This document shows positions 37,556 through 46,205 of a DNA stretch of 64,000 bases, in pieces; within the stretch, counting starts at the first letter, position 1; the number at the start of each line of letters is the position of its first letter. The translations under genes and the position numbers were made by a program. The stretch lies in the NCBI GenBank assembly GCA_963766295.1, contig CAVXYW010000001.1:434001-498000 (forward strand), in the 5' to 3' direction. The DNA is from JBBDRJ01 sp963766295 (GTDB taxonomy: Bacteria; Actinomycetota; JAICYB01). The notes under the pieces are model-generated. The model was not told the origin of the DNA. It did not search any database and saw only the letters and a program-made list of their open reading frames with translations.

Positions 37556-38350
37556 ATGAGGAAGCGCGTACGCGACCGGGTTTCACTTGCAGCCGCCATT
37601 GTGGTCGTGGCTGCCGTCGCCGCCGTTGCATTGGTTTTTGCAATGAACGACGAGAATGACGGCGGTCCCGGAACTGATTTGGTTTTGCCGACGGCGACGG
37701 ACGTGCCGACACCATCGCCGGCCCCTCAGCTGCTCGGCACTCCCGCACCACTTGATCCGGGACCGCATCAGCGACCCAGACCCGGCGCCTATCGATACCG
37801 GATGAAACCGCGCGACCCGAAGGACCCGGACCGGGCGTTCGTGGTACGCGTTGCCAACCAAGGCGCCCTTGGCCAACAGGAATACCTCGACGGCCAGCGT
37901 GTGAATGACGTCGCGTGGCGGCCGGACGGAAAGTACACGTTGCAGACCATGTACGGGCAACCCGAGGGACTCGTTTGCGATTGGGAACCGGACGCTCGCG
38001 AATTGGCTTTCCCGTTGGAAGTGGGCCAGTGGAAGTGGCGGTCTTCGTGCAGCCCCTACCCAGGTCTGGTTATGGAACGGTCGGCGACATCGGAAGTCAC
38101 CGGCGCGGCACAAGTGATCATCGGTGGTAAGGACGTCGTGGTTTGGGTAATTCGCGTTCAGTCGTCCCTTCGCTTCGTGTTCGGTTCTTCGGAGGTCGTA
38201 GAACAGCAGGAAACGAGCAGGGTCTTGTTCTCCCCCAAACACGGTCTAGCCGTGCGCTTGACACAGCGTCGAACGGGCGAAGACCCGGCGAGCCACAAAG
38301 AGATAGACGAGGCGTTCACCTTGGAACTGAACAGCCTCGATCCGTCCTGA
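37556..38350 (+). CDS. Hypothetical membrane-anchored extracytoplasmic protein
   Basis: 264 residues from ATG at 37556. One N-terminal helix (VSLAAAIVVVAAVAAVALVFAM) then a Thr/Pro-rich linker (PTATDVPTPSPAP) typical of surface proteins. The remainder is a beta-rich domain with GAYRYRM, PEGLVCDWEPD, WKWRSSCSPYPGL (two Cys that may pair) and a RVQSSLRFVFGSSEVVEQQETSRVLFSPKHGL segment, a pattern of repeated strands like a lipoprotein-localisation or beta-barrel-cup fold. No family recognised. Stands alone between tRNA-Ser and the SRP RNA. Confidence 0.75.
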   Translation: MRKRVRDRVSLAAAIVVVAAVAAVALVFAMNDENDGGPGTDLVLPTATDVPTPSPAPQLLGTPAPLDPGPHQRPRPGAYRYRMKPRDPKDPDRAFVVRVANQGALGQQEYLDGQRVNDVAWRPDGKYTLQTMYGQPEGLVCDWEPDARELAFPLEVGQWKWRSSCSPYPGLVMERSATSEVTGAAQVIIGGKDVVVWVIRVQSSLRFVFGSSEVVEQQETSRVLFSPKHGLAVRLTQRRTGEDPASHKEIDEAFTLELNSLDPS

Positions 38351-38352
38351 AC

Positions 38353-38424
38353 GTGCGTGGATACCACGAGCGAAGCGACTGGCATCCAAGATCGCCGCAG
38401 TTAGCTGCGGCGGTGCGTGGATAC
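38353..38424 (+). repeat. 12-bp direct repeat pair upstream of the SRP RNA
   Basis: GTGCGTGGATAC occurs at 38353-38364 and 38413-38424, 60 bases apart start to start. The downstream copy leads into TACAAT (38422-38427), a good -10-like sequence. The core GTGCGTG also begins the 17-bp repeat at 28249. Possibly a promoter duplication. Confidence 0.55.
38393..38412 (+). terminator. Perfect 8-bp hairpin
   Basis: CGCCGCAG (38393-38400) pairs with CTGCGGCG (38405-38412) around TTAG. It lies 43 bases after the hypothetical gene and ends its transcript if it is a terminator, although no T-run follows. It also separates the two 12-bp repeats. Confidence 0.4.
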
Positions 38425-38446
38425 AATCGCGCAGGCTTGACGCTAT

Positions 38447-38559
38447 GGAGCGCCGGTCGGGTCCCGCGCGACGGACGGCCCGCGAACCCCGCCAGGCCCG
38501 GGAGGGAGCAACGGTAGCGGCGCAATCCGGGTGCCGCGGGTTAGCCTGACCGGCGCTCC
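38447..38559 (+). ncRNA. ffs: Small signal recognition particle RNA (4.5S-type)
   Basis: 113 bases. Ends GGAGCGCCGGTC (38447-38458) and GACCGGCGCTCC (38548-38559) are perfectly complementary, closing a long hairpin. The apical part contains GGGAGGGAGCAACGGTAGC, close to the conserved SRP helix 8 consensus bound by Ffh. Located just before dnaX-recR, a common actinobacterial position. Confidence 0.9.
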
Positions 38560-38649
38560 ATCGCGTTTCAGCGGCCCTTTCGGATCGGCTGTGAAGTGAT
38601 CCGGAGAAGACGACAGGGGGGCGTCCCAAGTGAGTCGTAGAGTCTTCCG

Positions 38650-40338
38650 GTGACCTACCTTTCTCTGTACCGCCGGTGGCGGCCCGGCACCTTTGCTGAC
38701 GTGCTCGGCCAGGCCCACGTCACAGAGACGCTGACCGGAGCGATCCGCGACGATCGGCTGTCCCACGCCTATCTGTTTGCCGGTCCGCGGGGGACGGGCA
38801 AAACGTCGACGGCGCGCATCCTGGCCAAGTCGCTCAACTGCGAGAAAGGCGTCTCCGTGACGCCGTGCGGTGTGTGCACCCGGTGCCGCGAGATCGCTGA
38901 AGGTACGTCGCTGGATGTACTCGAGCTCGACGCCGCGTCGCACACCTCGGTGGACGACGTCCGCGAAATCCGCGAACGGATCCCGTACGCGACGGCCGGC
39001 GGCGGTCGGAAGGTCTACATCATCGACGAGGCTCATCAGCTCTCGAACCCAGCATTCAATGCATTGCTGAAGATGCTCGAGGAACCGCCCGAACACGTTG
39101 TGTTCGTGTTGTGCACAACCGAATCACATCGCGTGCCGGCCACCGTCGTTTCGCGCTGCCAAAGATTCGAGTTCCGGCGCATAACCGGAGAAGTTCTCGC
39201 CGGCCATCTCGCGAACGTTGCGCAGTCGGAGTCGATCGAAGTCGAAGACACCGCTATTGCGCTGATCGTTCGCCACGCGCGCGGTTCGGTCCGCGATGCT
39301 CTATCGCTTCTCGATCAGGCCGCGGGAACGGCGGTTGGGAAAGTAACTCGCGAGGTGATCCTCGAGATCCTGGGCGAGGCGCCGGAGGACGTGCTCCTCG
39401 ACCTTGCCGAAGCCATCTCGTCAGAGGACATCCTTGCCGTCTTCGGCAAGGTCGAGGAGCTCGTTGCCCTCGGATGGGATCCGCGCCAACTACTCGTTCA
39501 ATTGCTGGAAGAGTTCCGCGCGTTGTTCCTTGCACACCGAGGTGTCGTGGACGCCACCGGCGTCGATCCTGAGCACGCGGAACGACGTCGATCCTTGTCG
39601 CAGAAGTTCACCGGCGCACACCTCGAATGGGTTCTTCAGGCACTGGCGGACGCACAGGCCGACATGCGTTTGTCGACTCACCCGCGGCTGACACTCGAAG
39701 TGGCGCTCGCACGCGCATCGAACCTCGAGGTGCGCGAAACGCAGACGGTAGTTGCGCGTCTCGAGCGATTGGAACGTGCTCTGTTGCATGGAGATCGGCC
39801 GGCAGCAACCGAAGCACCGGCGCCGTCGCCTCAACAGCCGGGCGCGTCTCCGACGCCGCGAACAACTAAAGCAGCAGCCAAGTCACCATCCACAGCACCC
39901 GCGCCGTCTTCCCCGTCGGCCCGCAAGAAAGAAGAAGTGCCGAAGACTCCAACAAAGGCCCCGGCGGCTCCCGTTGACGGGTCGTTGGCCCAGCAATGGG
40001 AGGCCGTCCTCGATCGAGTAAGGACGCAGAGCCGCGTTACGCACACGCATCTGCGTGAGGGGTGGGCGATAGAAGTCACCGACGACAAACTCGTCGTCGG
40101 TTTCGAGAAGGACTTCCACGCCGAGCAACTGAAGAAGCGTCCCGAACACATCGAGCGCATCACCGGAGTCCTCCAAGAGATCTTTGGACGAAAGCTCAGG
40201 CTCGAACCTCAGGTCCGCGCCGGCGAGCGGCCGGGCAACCAGTCAGGCGGCGCCGACCAGACCGACGAGGTGTCGGCCGAGGACCTTGTTCGGAAGACGC
40301 TGGGGGCCGAGGTCGTCGAGGAGGTTAGTAACAGCTGA
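38650..40338 (+). CDS. dnaX: DNA polymerase III subunits gamma and tau
   Basis: 562 residues from GTG at 38650. AAA+ clamp-loader motor: Walker A GPRGTGKT at 45-52, a zinc module CGVCTRC near 75, Walker B IIDEAH near 125, sensor CTTESHRVPATVVSRCQRF and the SRC arginine-finger motif. A Pro/Ala/Lys-rich linker (about 385-455) leads to a tau-like C-terminal domain (WEAVLDRVRTQSRVTHTHL). No A-rich slippery site is seen, so gamma is probably not made by frameshifting. The stop overlaps the start of recR. Confidence 0.95.
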   Translation: MTYLSLYRRWRPGTFADVLGQAHVTETLTGAIRDDRLSHAYLFAGPRGTGKTSTARILAKSLNCEKGVSVTPCGVCTRCREIAEGTSLDVLELDAASHTSVDDVREIRERIPYATAGGGRKVYIIDEAHQLSNPAFNALLKMLEEPPEHVVFVLCTTESHRVPATVVSRCQRFEFRRITGEVLAGHLANVAQSESIEVEDTAIALIVRHARGSVRDALSLLDQAAGTAVGKVTREVILEILGEAPEDVLLDLAEAISSEDILAVFGKVEELVALGWDPRQLLVQLLEEFRALFLAHRGVVDATGVDPEHAERRRSLSQKFTGAHLEWVLQALADAQADMRLSTHPRLTLEVALARASNLEVRETQTVVARLERLERALLHGDRPAATEAPAPSPQQPGASPTPRTTKAAAKSPSTAPAPSSPSARKKEEVPKTPTKAPAAPVDGSLAQQWEAVLDRVRTQSRVTHTHLREGWAIEVTDDKLVVGFEKDFHAEQLKKRPEHIERITGVLQEIFGRKLRLEPQVRAGERPGNQSGGADQTDEVSAEDLVRKTLGAEVVEEVSNS

Positions 40339-40931
40339 GCTTCGCTCCGGTCTTCCAACGACTCATCGACGAGCTCAATCGGCTGCCCGGCATCGGTCAG
40401 AAGAGCGCTCAGCGGTTGGCGCTGCACATCCTCCGTTCGTCGCAGGAAGACGTCGATCGATTGTCAGAGGCCATGAAGGAGATGAAGGACAAGGTCTCCT
40501 TCTGCCGCACGTGCTTCAACTTGGCTGAGGGGATGCTTTGTCCCGTTTGCTCCGATGCAGGACGCGACCCTTCGATCGTTTGCATCGTCGAAGAGGTGAA
40601 AGACCTCGCCGCGTTGGAGCGCACGGCCGAATATCGCGGCAAGTACCACGTACTCGGCGGTTGCATCTCTCCTTTGGACGGGATCGGCCCCGAAGACCTT
40701 CGGATCCGGGAGCTGCTCGAACGCATCAAGGTCGAGGGCATCAAGGAAGCGATCCTCGCGACATCGCCGACCGTCGAAGGTGAGGCGACAGCGATGTATC
40801 TATCGGGCCTTATCCATCCGCTCGGGATCCGGGTGACGCGGATCGCTTCTGGTCTGCCTGTCGGTGGCGACCTCGACTACGCGGACGAAGTGACGCTGGG
40901 CCGCGCCCTCGAAGGTCGAAGGGACGTCTGA
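40335..40931 (+). CDS. recR: Recombination protein RecR
   Basis: 198 residues in the expected frame. RecR with RecO loads RecA at gaps. HhH region LPGIGQKSAQRLALHIL, zinc finger CRTCFNLAEGMLCPVC, and Toprim domain ICIVEEVKDLAALERTAEYRGKYHVLGG with SPLDGIGP and TVEGEATAMYL. No ATG, GTG or TTG exists between the upstream in-frame TAA (40329) and the TTG at 40416, which would remove the HhH. A CTG at 40335 overlapping the dnaX stop (CTGA) gives the right length and mimics the GTGA overlaps elsewhere. Confidence 0.92.
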   Translation: MSFAPVFQRLIDELNRLPGIGQKSAQRLALHILRSSQEDVDRLSEAMKEMKDKVSFCRTCFNLAEGMLCPVCSDAGRDPSIVCIVEEVKDLAALERTAEYRGKYHVLGGCISPLDGIGPEDLRIRELLERIKVEGIKEAILATSPTVEGEATAMYLSGLIHPLGIRVTRIASGLPVGGDLDYADEVTLGRALEGRRDV

Positions 40932-40955
40932 GCCCGGCGGATACGCTCTTAAGTG

Positions 40956-42221
40956 ATGAGCGTCATCGTCCAAAAGTTCGGCGGTACTTCGGTTGCAGAT
41001 GCCGATCGCATCCGCAACGTAGCTGCGCGCGTCGTATCCACTGTTGCCGAAGGCAACCAGGTGGTGGCCGTCGTTTCGGCGATGGGGACGAGCACCGAGG
41101 ATCTTCGCCGCTTAGCGGCGGGCGTCTCGACTCGTCCTCCGCCACGCGAACTCGACATGCTGCTGTCGTCGGGAGAACGCATCTCGATGGCCCTTGTGGC
41201 CATGGCCATCGATGCGCTCGGTTACAAGGCGGAATCGTTCACCGGCTCGCAGGCGGGAATCATCACCGACGCCCTGCACGGAAGCGCACGGATCGCCGAC
41301 GTTCGACCTACTCGCATCCTTCAGGCGCTCGAGCGAGGAACCATCCCGATCATCGCCGGCTTCCAAGGCGTTTCGGAATCCACTCTGGACATAACCACGC
41401 TGGGTAAGGGTGCATCGGATTTGACTGCTATCGCCCTGGCCGCGGCCTTGGGAGCAGGAGTCTGCGAGATCTACACCGATGTCGACGGCGTCTACTCCGC
41501 GGATCCGCGCCTCGAGCCGAAAGCGCGCAAGCTGCACGCCGTCAGCTACGAAGAGATGCTCGAGATGGCGGCGACTGGGGCCAAGGTGCTCCAGGCGCGC
41601 TCGGTCGAACTGGCGCGAAATGAAAAGGTGTTGGTGCACGTTCGCTCGTCCTTCGAGGATGCTGAGGGCACGTTCGTAAGAGAGGAAGACGCACGGATGA
41701 TGGAGAAGGCGATCATCTCGGCCGTGACCCACGATGCCACCGAGTCGAAGCTGACGTTGGTTGGCGTTCCCGACCGCCCGGGTGTAGCGGCGTCGGTGTT
41801 CAGGCCGCTGGCCGAGCTTGGAGCGAACGTCGACATGATCGTCCAGAACGTCTCCCACGACGGACGCACAGACATCTCGTTCACGGTTCCGCGGATCGAC
41901 CTGGACCGCGCAACCGAGGCGATCGAAGCCATCGCGCGAAAGGTGGGAGCCGAGGGATTCACCAGGGACGACGACATCGCCCGCGTCAGCCTGATCGGTG
42001 CCGGGATGAAGTCACACCCTGGTGTTGCGGCGGACATGTTCGAAGCTCTTGCCGACGCCGGCGTGAACATCGAGATGATCTCTACATCGACCATTCGCGT
42101 TTCCTGCGTCATCAGAGAACATCAGGTGGCCGATGCCGTTAAGGCGATCCACGAGCGGTTCAAGCTCTCGGATGAAGTCGTGCTTCGCGCCGAGCACCCA
42201 GCAAACGACGACCAGGCCTAA
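40956..42221 (+). CDS. lysC: Aspartate kinase
   Basis: 421 residues. Phosphorylates aspartate, first step to Lys, Met, Thr and diaminopimelate. Kinase start VQKFGGTSVADADRIRNVA, TLGKGASDLTA, ITDALHGSARIADV, then EIYTDVDGVYSADPR; two C-terminal ACT domains (TLVGVPDRPGVAASVF and VSLIGAGMKSHPGVAADMF) for feedback by Lys/Thr. ATG at 40956 chosen; GTG three bases upstream is also possible. An internal GTG/ATG start for a small beta subunit, as in other actinobacteria, cannot be excluded. Followed by asd. Confidence 0.95.
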   Translation: MSVIVQKFGGTSVADADRIRNVAARVVSTVAEGNQVVAVVSAMGTSTEDLRRLAAGVSTRPPPRELDMLLSSGERISMALVAMAIDALGYKAESFTGSQAGIITDALHGSARIADVRPTRILQALERGTIPIIAGFQGVSESTLDITTLGKGASDLTAIALAAALGAGVCEIYTDVDGVYSADPRLEPKARKLHAVSYEEMLEMAATGAKVLQARSVELARNEKVLVHVRSSFEDAEGTFVREEDARMMEKAIISAVTHDATESKLTLVGVPDRPGVAASVFRPLAELGANVDMIVQNVSHDGRTDISFTVPRIDLDRATEAIEAIARKVGAEGFTRDDDIARVSLIGAGMKSHPGVAADMFEALADAGVNIEMISTSTIRVSCVIREHQVADAVKAIHERFKLSDEVVLRAEHPANDDQA

Positions 42222-42251
42222 TCTCCGCTGGTTCGTTAGTAGGGTTATTGC

Positions 42252-43286
42252 ATGGGATTCCGCGTAGGCGTCGTCGGTGCTACGGGTGCAACCGGGCAGG
42301 CCACACTCGCGCTTCTGCGCGAACGGGGCTTTCCGGTCGACGAGCTGCGCGTGTTTGCATCTCGTCGCTCGGTCGGTCGCCGCATCCCATGGGACAGCAC
42401 CGAAATAGAAGTGGAGGCGCTTGAGGACGGCCGTTTCGCTGGCCTCGACGTCGTCCTTAATTCAACGTCCGCGGCGCTCGCAAGGGAGTGGGTACCGCGG
42501 ATGGTCGAGGCGGGCGCGATCGTCAGCGACAAGTCGTCGGCCTACCGGCTGGACCCGGCCACGCCGCTGGTAATTCGTGAGGTCAACCCCGACGATGCGA
42601 AGGCTCACAAGGGGATCCTCGCGAGCCCAAACTGCACAACTACCGTCGCCGTAATGGCACTGGCGCCGCTTCATCGCGCGGTCGGTGTGCGCGCGGCGAT
42701 CAGCTCGTCCTATCAGTCTGTTTCGGGCGTCGGTCGTGACGCGGTTTCGGAGCTTGTCGACACGACCCGTAAGGCGCTCGAACAGACCGATGCCCTGTGG
42801 GGCCGGGAACCGGTCGACCTTCCCGACCCCGTCGCCTTCCCTCATCCCTTGACCTTCAACGTGATCCCGCAGTGCGAGACGTTCGAGGAGGGATCGGACT
42901 CCTCGACCGAAGAACAGAAGATGCAGTCGGAGACTCGCAAGATCCTCGGGAGCCCTGACATCGTGCTGCAAGCAACGGCCGTGAGAGTGCCGGTCGTCGT
43001 CGGCCACGCGGTTTCGCTATCCGTCTCTCTCGAGCGCGAGGTCTCCGTCGACGAGGCGCGTGCGATCTTCGGAGAGTTCGCCGGTGTCCGGTTGCTCGAC
43101 GATCCCGCCCGAGGCATCTACCCAACACCACAACAAGCGGCCGGTATCGACGATGTTCTCGTTGGGCGGATCCGTCGTAATCCGGTTCTGGAGAACGGCC
43201 TCACACTGTTCGCTTGTGGAGACAACCTGCGCAAGGGCGCGTCTCTGAACGCGATCCAGACGGCCGAGCTTGTTCTGGGTCTCTAG
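42252..43286 (+). CDS. asd: Aspartate-semialdehyde dehydrogenase
   Basis: 344 residues. Reduces aspartyl phosphate with NADPH. NADP-binding start RVGVVGATGATGQATL, DVVLNSTSAALA, catalytic Cys128 in SPNCTTTVAVMAL, SYQSVSGVGRDAVSEL, and NPVLENGLTLFACGDNLRKGASLNAIQ at the C-terminus. Lies 30 bases after lysC, so lysC-asd form one operon. Confidence 0.95.
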   Translation: MGFRVGVVGATGATGQATLALLRERGFPVDELRVFASRRSVGRRIPWDSTEIEVEALEDGRFAGLDVVLNSTSAALAREWVPRMVEAGAIVSDKSSAYRLDPATPLVIREVNPDDAKAHKGILASPNCTTTVAVMALAPLHRAVGVRAAISSSYQSVSGVGRDAVSELVDTTRKALEQTDALWGREPVDLPDPVAFPHPLTFNVIPQCETFEEGSDSSTEEQKMQSETRKILGSPDIVLQATAVRVPVVVGHAVSLSVSLEREVSVDEARAIFGEFAGVRLLDDPARGIYPTPQQAAGIDDVLVGRIRRNPVLENGLTLFACGDNLRKGASLNAIQTAELVLGL

Positions 43287-43306
43287 AAGAAGTCTGTTAC
43301 CAGGGC

Positions 43307-43329
43307 ACGCCAGCGCTAAGCGATGGCGT
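43307..43329 (+). terminator. Hairpin between asd and tRNA-Pro
   Basis: ACGCCA (43307-43312) pairs with TGGCGT (43324-43329), extended by GCGCT/AGCG. It could end asd transcription before the convergent tRNA-Pro. No T-run, so tentative. Confidence 0.35.
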
Positions 43330-43335
43330 GATCAG

Positions 43336-43409
43336 TCGGGACGGCGGGATTCGAACCCGCGACCTCAGCGTCCCGAACGCTGCGCGCTACCAAGCTGCGC
43401 TACGTCCCG
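43336..43409 (-). tRNA. tRNA-Pro(CGG)
   Basis: Minus strand: CGGGACG (43409-43403) pairs with CGTCCCG (43343-43337), discriminator A. Stem CAGCG/CGCTG with loop TTCGGGA gives anticodon CGG. T-arm GCGGGTTCGAATCCCGC. Confidence 0.96.
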
Positions 43410-43445
43410 AGCCGCCAAGTCTACCCGTTAGGATTCGCCTTACTC

Positions 43446-44603
43446 ATGCGCCGTTTCCTCTTGGCGACGCTCGCCGGCTTTGCGCTCCTCGTACCTTTGC
43501 GTGCGGTTGCGCAGGACGACGGCCGTATAGAAATCGTGGAGGTCAAGGGCATCATCGACGGCAACGTCGAGCGCTCGATCGTCAAGACGATCGAGAACGC
43601 TGGGCGCGAGGGAGCAGAGCTGGTCGTCTTGCAGATCGATTCGCGAGGAACCGTCGGAGGTGATCGCGTCGACTCGATCCTCGAGGTGATCGCTAAGTCC
43701 AAAGTTCCAGTCGCAACCTGGGTAGGCCCCGCGGCCGCTCGAGCCGAGAACGGTGCGGCAGCAATCGCACTCGCCGGACAAATACGCGCAATCGCGCCAG
43801 GTGCATCGATCGGACCAATCGAAACGCTGAATCTGAGCAGGGCGCCGAAGAGCGTGGCCTTGAGCGATCCGCCACAGCTTCCGTTGGGTGAAAGACGTTC
43901 ACGGCTCGGTCCATCGATCGCGCTGATCGATCGCATGAGTGCGTCCGATGCAACCGAGAACGATTATCCGTTTGGTTCCTCCGAAATTATGGCTCGGTTC
44001 TCCGTCCCAGCTATCGCCGACCTTTTGGACGAGATCGACGGCACACGATTGGAGTTGAATGGGAAAGAGATCCGTTTGTCTACGGACCCCGAGGAGTCGA
44101 GCATCCGGTTCCACAAGGGAGATCTGCTGGGACGTGGACTGCACGCCGCCGCCCAGCCTTCGATCGTCTACCTCCTCCTGCTGCTGGCGCTTGTAGGGAT
44201 CGTGTTCGAGCTCTTTCACCCATCAACGGGCCCCGCGGGTGTTTCCGGTCTCGTCGCACTGGCGTTGACGGTCTACGGCATGGTGTCGCTCGGCAGTTCC
44301 TGGTTGGGCTTCGCGCTGATCGTCGTCGGCGTCGCCTTGTTCGCTCTCGACCTTCGTTTTCAGAGCCTCAGCTTCCCAACGCTATTCGGGTTCGCGGGAC
44401 TTGTTGCAGGGTCTCTGTTCCTGTTCCCCGGGCCCTACTTGCGCGTCTCGCCGTGGGTGCTTGGGTTCGGGATCGTCAGCATGACTGCCTTCCTCATAGG
44501 CGCCATGACGCGCGTGATGCGTGACCTTCGCGCTGTGGCACGAGGTGAGCTCGAGGTGACGGACGCGCACCCCCATCCAAACGGGGACTCGCATGCACCC
44601 TGA
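43446..44603 (+). CDS. NfeD-like membrane protein with degenerate ClpP-type protease domain
   Basis: 385 residues: signal peptide (RRFLLATLAGFALLVPLRAVAQ), a ClpP/SDH-like extracytoplasmic domain to about 225 (IEIVEVKGIIDGNVERSIVKTIENA, GAELVVLQIDSRG), then four to five membrane helices typical of the long NfeD form. At the usual nucleophile position (AASAG in active family members) this protein reads AENGA, so the catalytic Ser appears lost. Long NfeD proteins work with stomatin-like partners; none is next to it. Here it overlaps a RidA gene. Confidence 0.82.
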   Translation: MRRFLLATLAGFALLVPLRAVAQDDGRIEIVEVKGIIDGNVERSIVKTIENAGREGAELVVLQIDSRGTVGGDRVDSILEVIAKSKVPVATWVGPAAARAENGAAAIALAGQIRAIAPGASIGPIETLNLSRAPKSVALSDPPQLPLGERRSRLGPSIALIDRMSASDATENDYPFGSSEIMARFSVPAIADLLDEIDGTRLELNGKEIRLSTDPEESSIRFHKGDLLGRGLHAAAQPSIVYLLLLLALVGIVFELFHPSTGPAGVSGLVALALTVYGMVSLGSSWLGFALIVVGVALFALDLRFQSLSFPTLFGFAGLVAGSLFLFPGPYLRVSPWVLGFGIVSMTAFLIGAMTRVMRDLRAVARGELEVTDAHPHPNGDSHAP

Positions 44604-45042
44604 GGAACGACTCCGCGAACTTGGCCTAACCCTTCCCGATCCGCCGAAACCGGCTGCTGTCTACGTTCCTACTGTTCGTGTCGGAAATCTTGTGTTTACT
44701 GCCGGCCAAGGCCCGTTCGGGACGAGCTATACGGGAAAGGTCGGTTCCGATGTCTCGCTAGAGCAGGCTAAGGAGGCGGCACGCGTTACGTGCCTCAACG
44801 GTCTTGCCGTCATCAAAGCGGAGATTGGCGATCTTGCCAGCGTTCGGCGCTTCGTGAAGCTCACGGTTTTCGTAGCGAGTGCGCCGGACTTCACGGATCA
44901 GCCTCTTGTTGCGAACGGTGCGTCCGAGCTGTTGGAGCAAGTTTTCGGCGAGGACGGCAAGCACGCACGGTCGGCAGTCGGCGTTGCTGTGCTCCCTTTC
45001 GACATCCCGGTGGAGATCGAGTTCGTAGCAGAGGTGCGTTAA
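44593..45042 (+). CDS. RidA/YjgF-family protein (enamine/imine deaminase)
   Basis: 149 residues. ATG at 44593, overlapping the NfeD-like gene by 11 bases. Family features: VRVGNLVFTAGQGPFG, DVSLEQAKEAARVTCLNGLAVIKAEIGDL, VKLTVFVASAPDF, and HARSAVGVAVLPFDIPVEIEF; the Arg in HARSAVGV corresponds to the catalytic arginine that binds the 2-aminoacrylate carboxylate. Longer form of the family, with an extra N-terminal segment of about 25 residues. Confidence 0.88.
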   Translation: MHPEERLRELGLTLPDPPKPAAVYVPTVRVGNLVFTAGQGPFGTSYTGKVGSDVSLEQAKEAARVTCLNGLAVIKAEIGDLASVRRFVKLTVFVASAPDFTDQPLVANGASELLEQVFGEDGKHARSAVGVAVLPFDIPVEIEFVAEVR

Positions 45043-45045
45043 CCG

Positions 45046-46167
45046 TTGAAGCACCTGTTCGTGACGAACGACTTTCCTCCCAAGCTCGGCGGCATCGAGT
45101 CCTATCTGACGAACCTCTGCTTGGGGTTTGATCCGAAGGACATAACAGTCGTCGCACCTACGCGGCTCGGATCGGAGGACGTCGACGCAGAGCTCCCCTA
45201 CAAGGTGATCCGACTCCCCGGTACCTACCTGCGAGCGACTCGCCGAACATACGCAGGACTGGTGGACGCGGTTCAAACCAGAAAACCGAAGGCCGTCCAC
45301 TTCCTGGCAGCGTTGCCACTCGGACGTCTCGGCTCTCGTTTAGCCGCACAGACCGGTGTCGGTTGGAGCGTTGTCGCTCACGGTACGGGCGAGATCCTTC
45401 TGCCGGCTCGCGTGCCGCTGGCGCGACGCGCGTTGCGCAACGTCCTCATGGCTGCCGATGTGGTTTTCCCCGTCAGCGAGTTCACGAGAGCCGAGGTCGA
45501 TCGCGTTACACGCGATAAAGCGCGCACTCACCTTTTGAACCCGTCGGTAGACACCGAGCGGTTCTCGTTGGACGTCAGCGGCTCCGGAGTCCGCGAAAAG
45601 CACGGCCTCGGCCGCAGCTTCGTAGTGACGTTTGTGAGCCGGCTGGTCAAGCGCAAAGGCGCCGACGTTCTAATACGCGCGGTGGCCGGGATGCAAGGGA
45701 CGGCGGCTTTGATCGTTGGAACCGGACCCGAAGCTGCTTCACTTCAACGACTGGCTCGTGAGAGCGAGGCTGCCGACCGGGTCGTGTTCGCCGGGATGGT
45801 GCCCGATGAGCAACTGCCCTCCTACTACGCGGCCGCCGATGTCTTTTGCATGCCGTGCATCAACCGTTACGGGGGGCTCGACACCGAAGGCTTCGGTGTC
45901 GTTTACCTAGAGGCACAAGCAACCGGACTTCCTTGCGTTGCGGGCAAGTGCGGTGGATCGTCCGAGGCCGTGGTGGACGGCGGCACGGGAATCGTTATTG
46001 AAGACCCGACGCCCAAATCGCTCGGCGAAGTGCTTGTCGATCTGCGGAAAGATCCGGCTCGATGCGCGATGCTGGGCGGCGCGGGCCGGTCCAGGATGGA
46101 GCAGGAGTTCGCGCCGGCTGTTATCGCAGCGCAGTTGGATTCGGCGATGAAGGAAGCCTTGGGCTGA
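45046..46167 (+). CDS. pimB: GT4 mannosyltransferase, PimB-like
   Basis: 373 residues; start TTG at 45046, three bases after the RidA stop. GT-B retaining glycosyltransferase: LFVTNDFPPKLGGIESYL at the N-terminus is the hallmark of PimB (phosphatidylinositol monomannoside alpha-1,6-mannosyltransferase). Donor site: VSRLVKRKGADVLI, NRYGGLDTEGFGVVYLEAQATG (the E-x7-E motif), GGSSEAVVDG. GDP-mannose is the expected donor. Specificity for PIM versus another glycolipid is inferred. Confidence 0.85.
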   Translation: MKHLFVTNDFPPKLGGIESYLTNLCLGFDPKDITVVAPTRLGSEDVDAELPYKVIRLPGTYLRATRRTYAGLVDAVQTRKPKAVHFLAALPLGRLGSRLAAQTGVGWSVVAHGTGEILLPARVPLARRALRNVLMAADVVFPVSEFTRAEVDRVTRDKARTHLLNPSVDTERFSLDVSGSGVREKHGLGRSFVVTFVSRLVKRKGADVLIRAVAGMQGTAALIVGTGPEAASLQRLARESEAADRVVFAGMVPDEQLPSYYAAADVFCMPCINRYGGLDTEGFGVVYLEAQATGLPCVAGKCGGSSEAVVDGGTGIVIEDPTPKSLGEVLVDLRKDPARCAMLGGAGRSRMEQEFAPAVIAAQLDSAMKEALG

Positions 46168-46169
46168 CC

Positions 46170-46198
46170 TTCGTCGCGAAAGCGCGCGCAACTACACT
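46170..46198 (+). promoter_or_regulatory. Possible promoter for a leaderless transcript
   Basis: TTCGTC (46170-46175) and TACACT (46193-46198) are 17 bases apart, and the ATG at 46206 lies seven bases after the -10, so the transcript would begin at or next to the start codon. The -35 is weak. Confidence 0.4.
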
Positions 46199-46205
46199 CA
46201 GATTG

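Noticed and set aside
38650..40338. Programmed ribosomal frameshift in dnaX producing gamma
   Set aside because: No A-AAA-AAG type slippery site with a following hairpin is visible; the frame is continuous to a normal tau-like end.
46062..46205. Upstream start at 46062 for the hypothetical gene
   Set aside because: It lies inside pimB in another frame and lacks a ribosome site; a plausible promoter and ATG exist at 46206.
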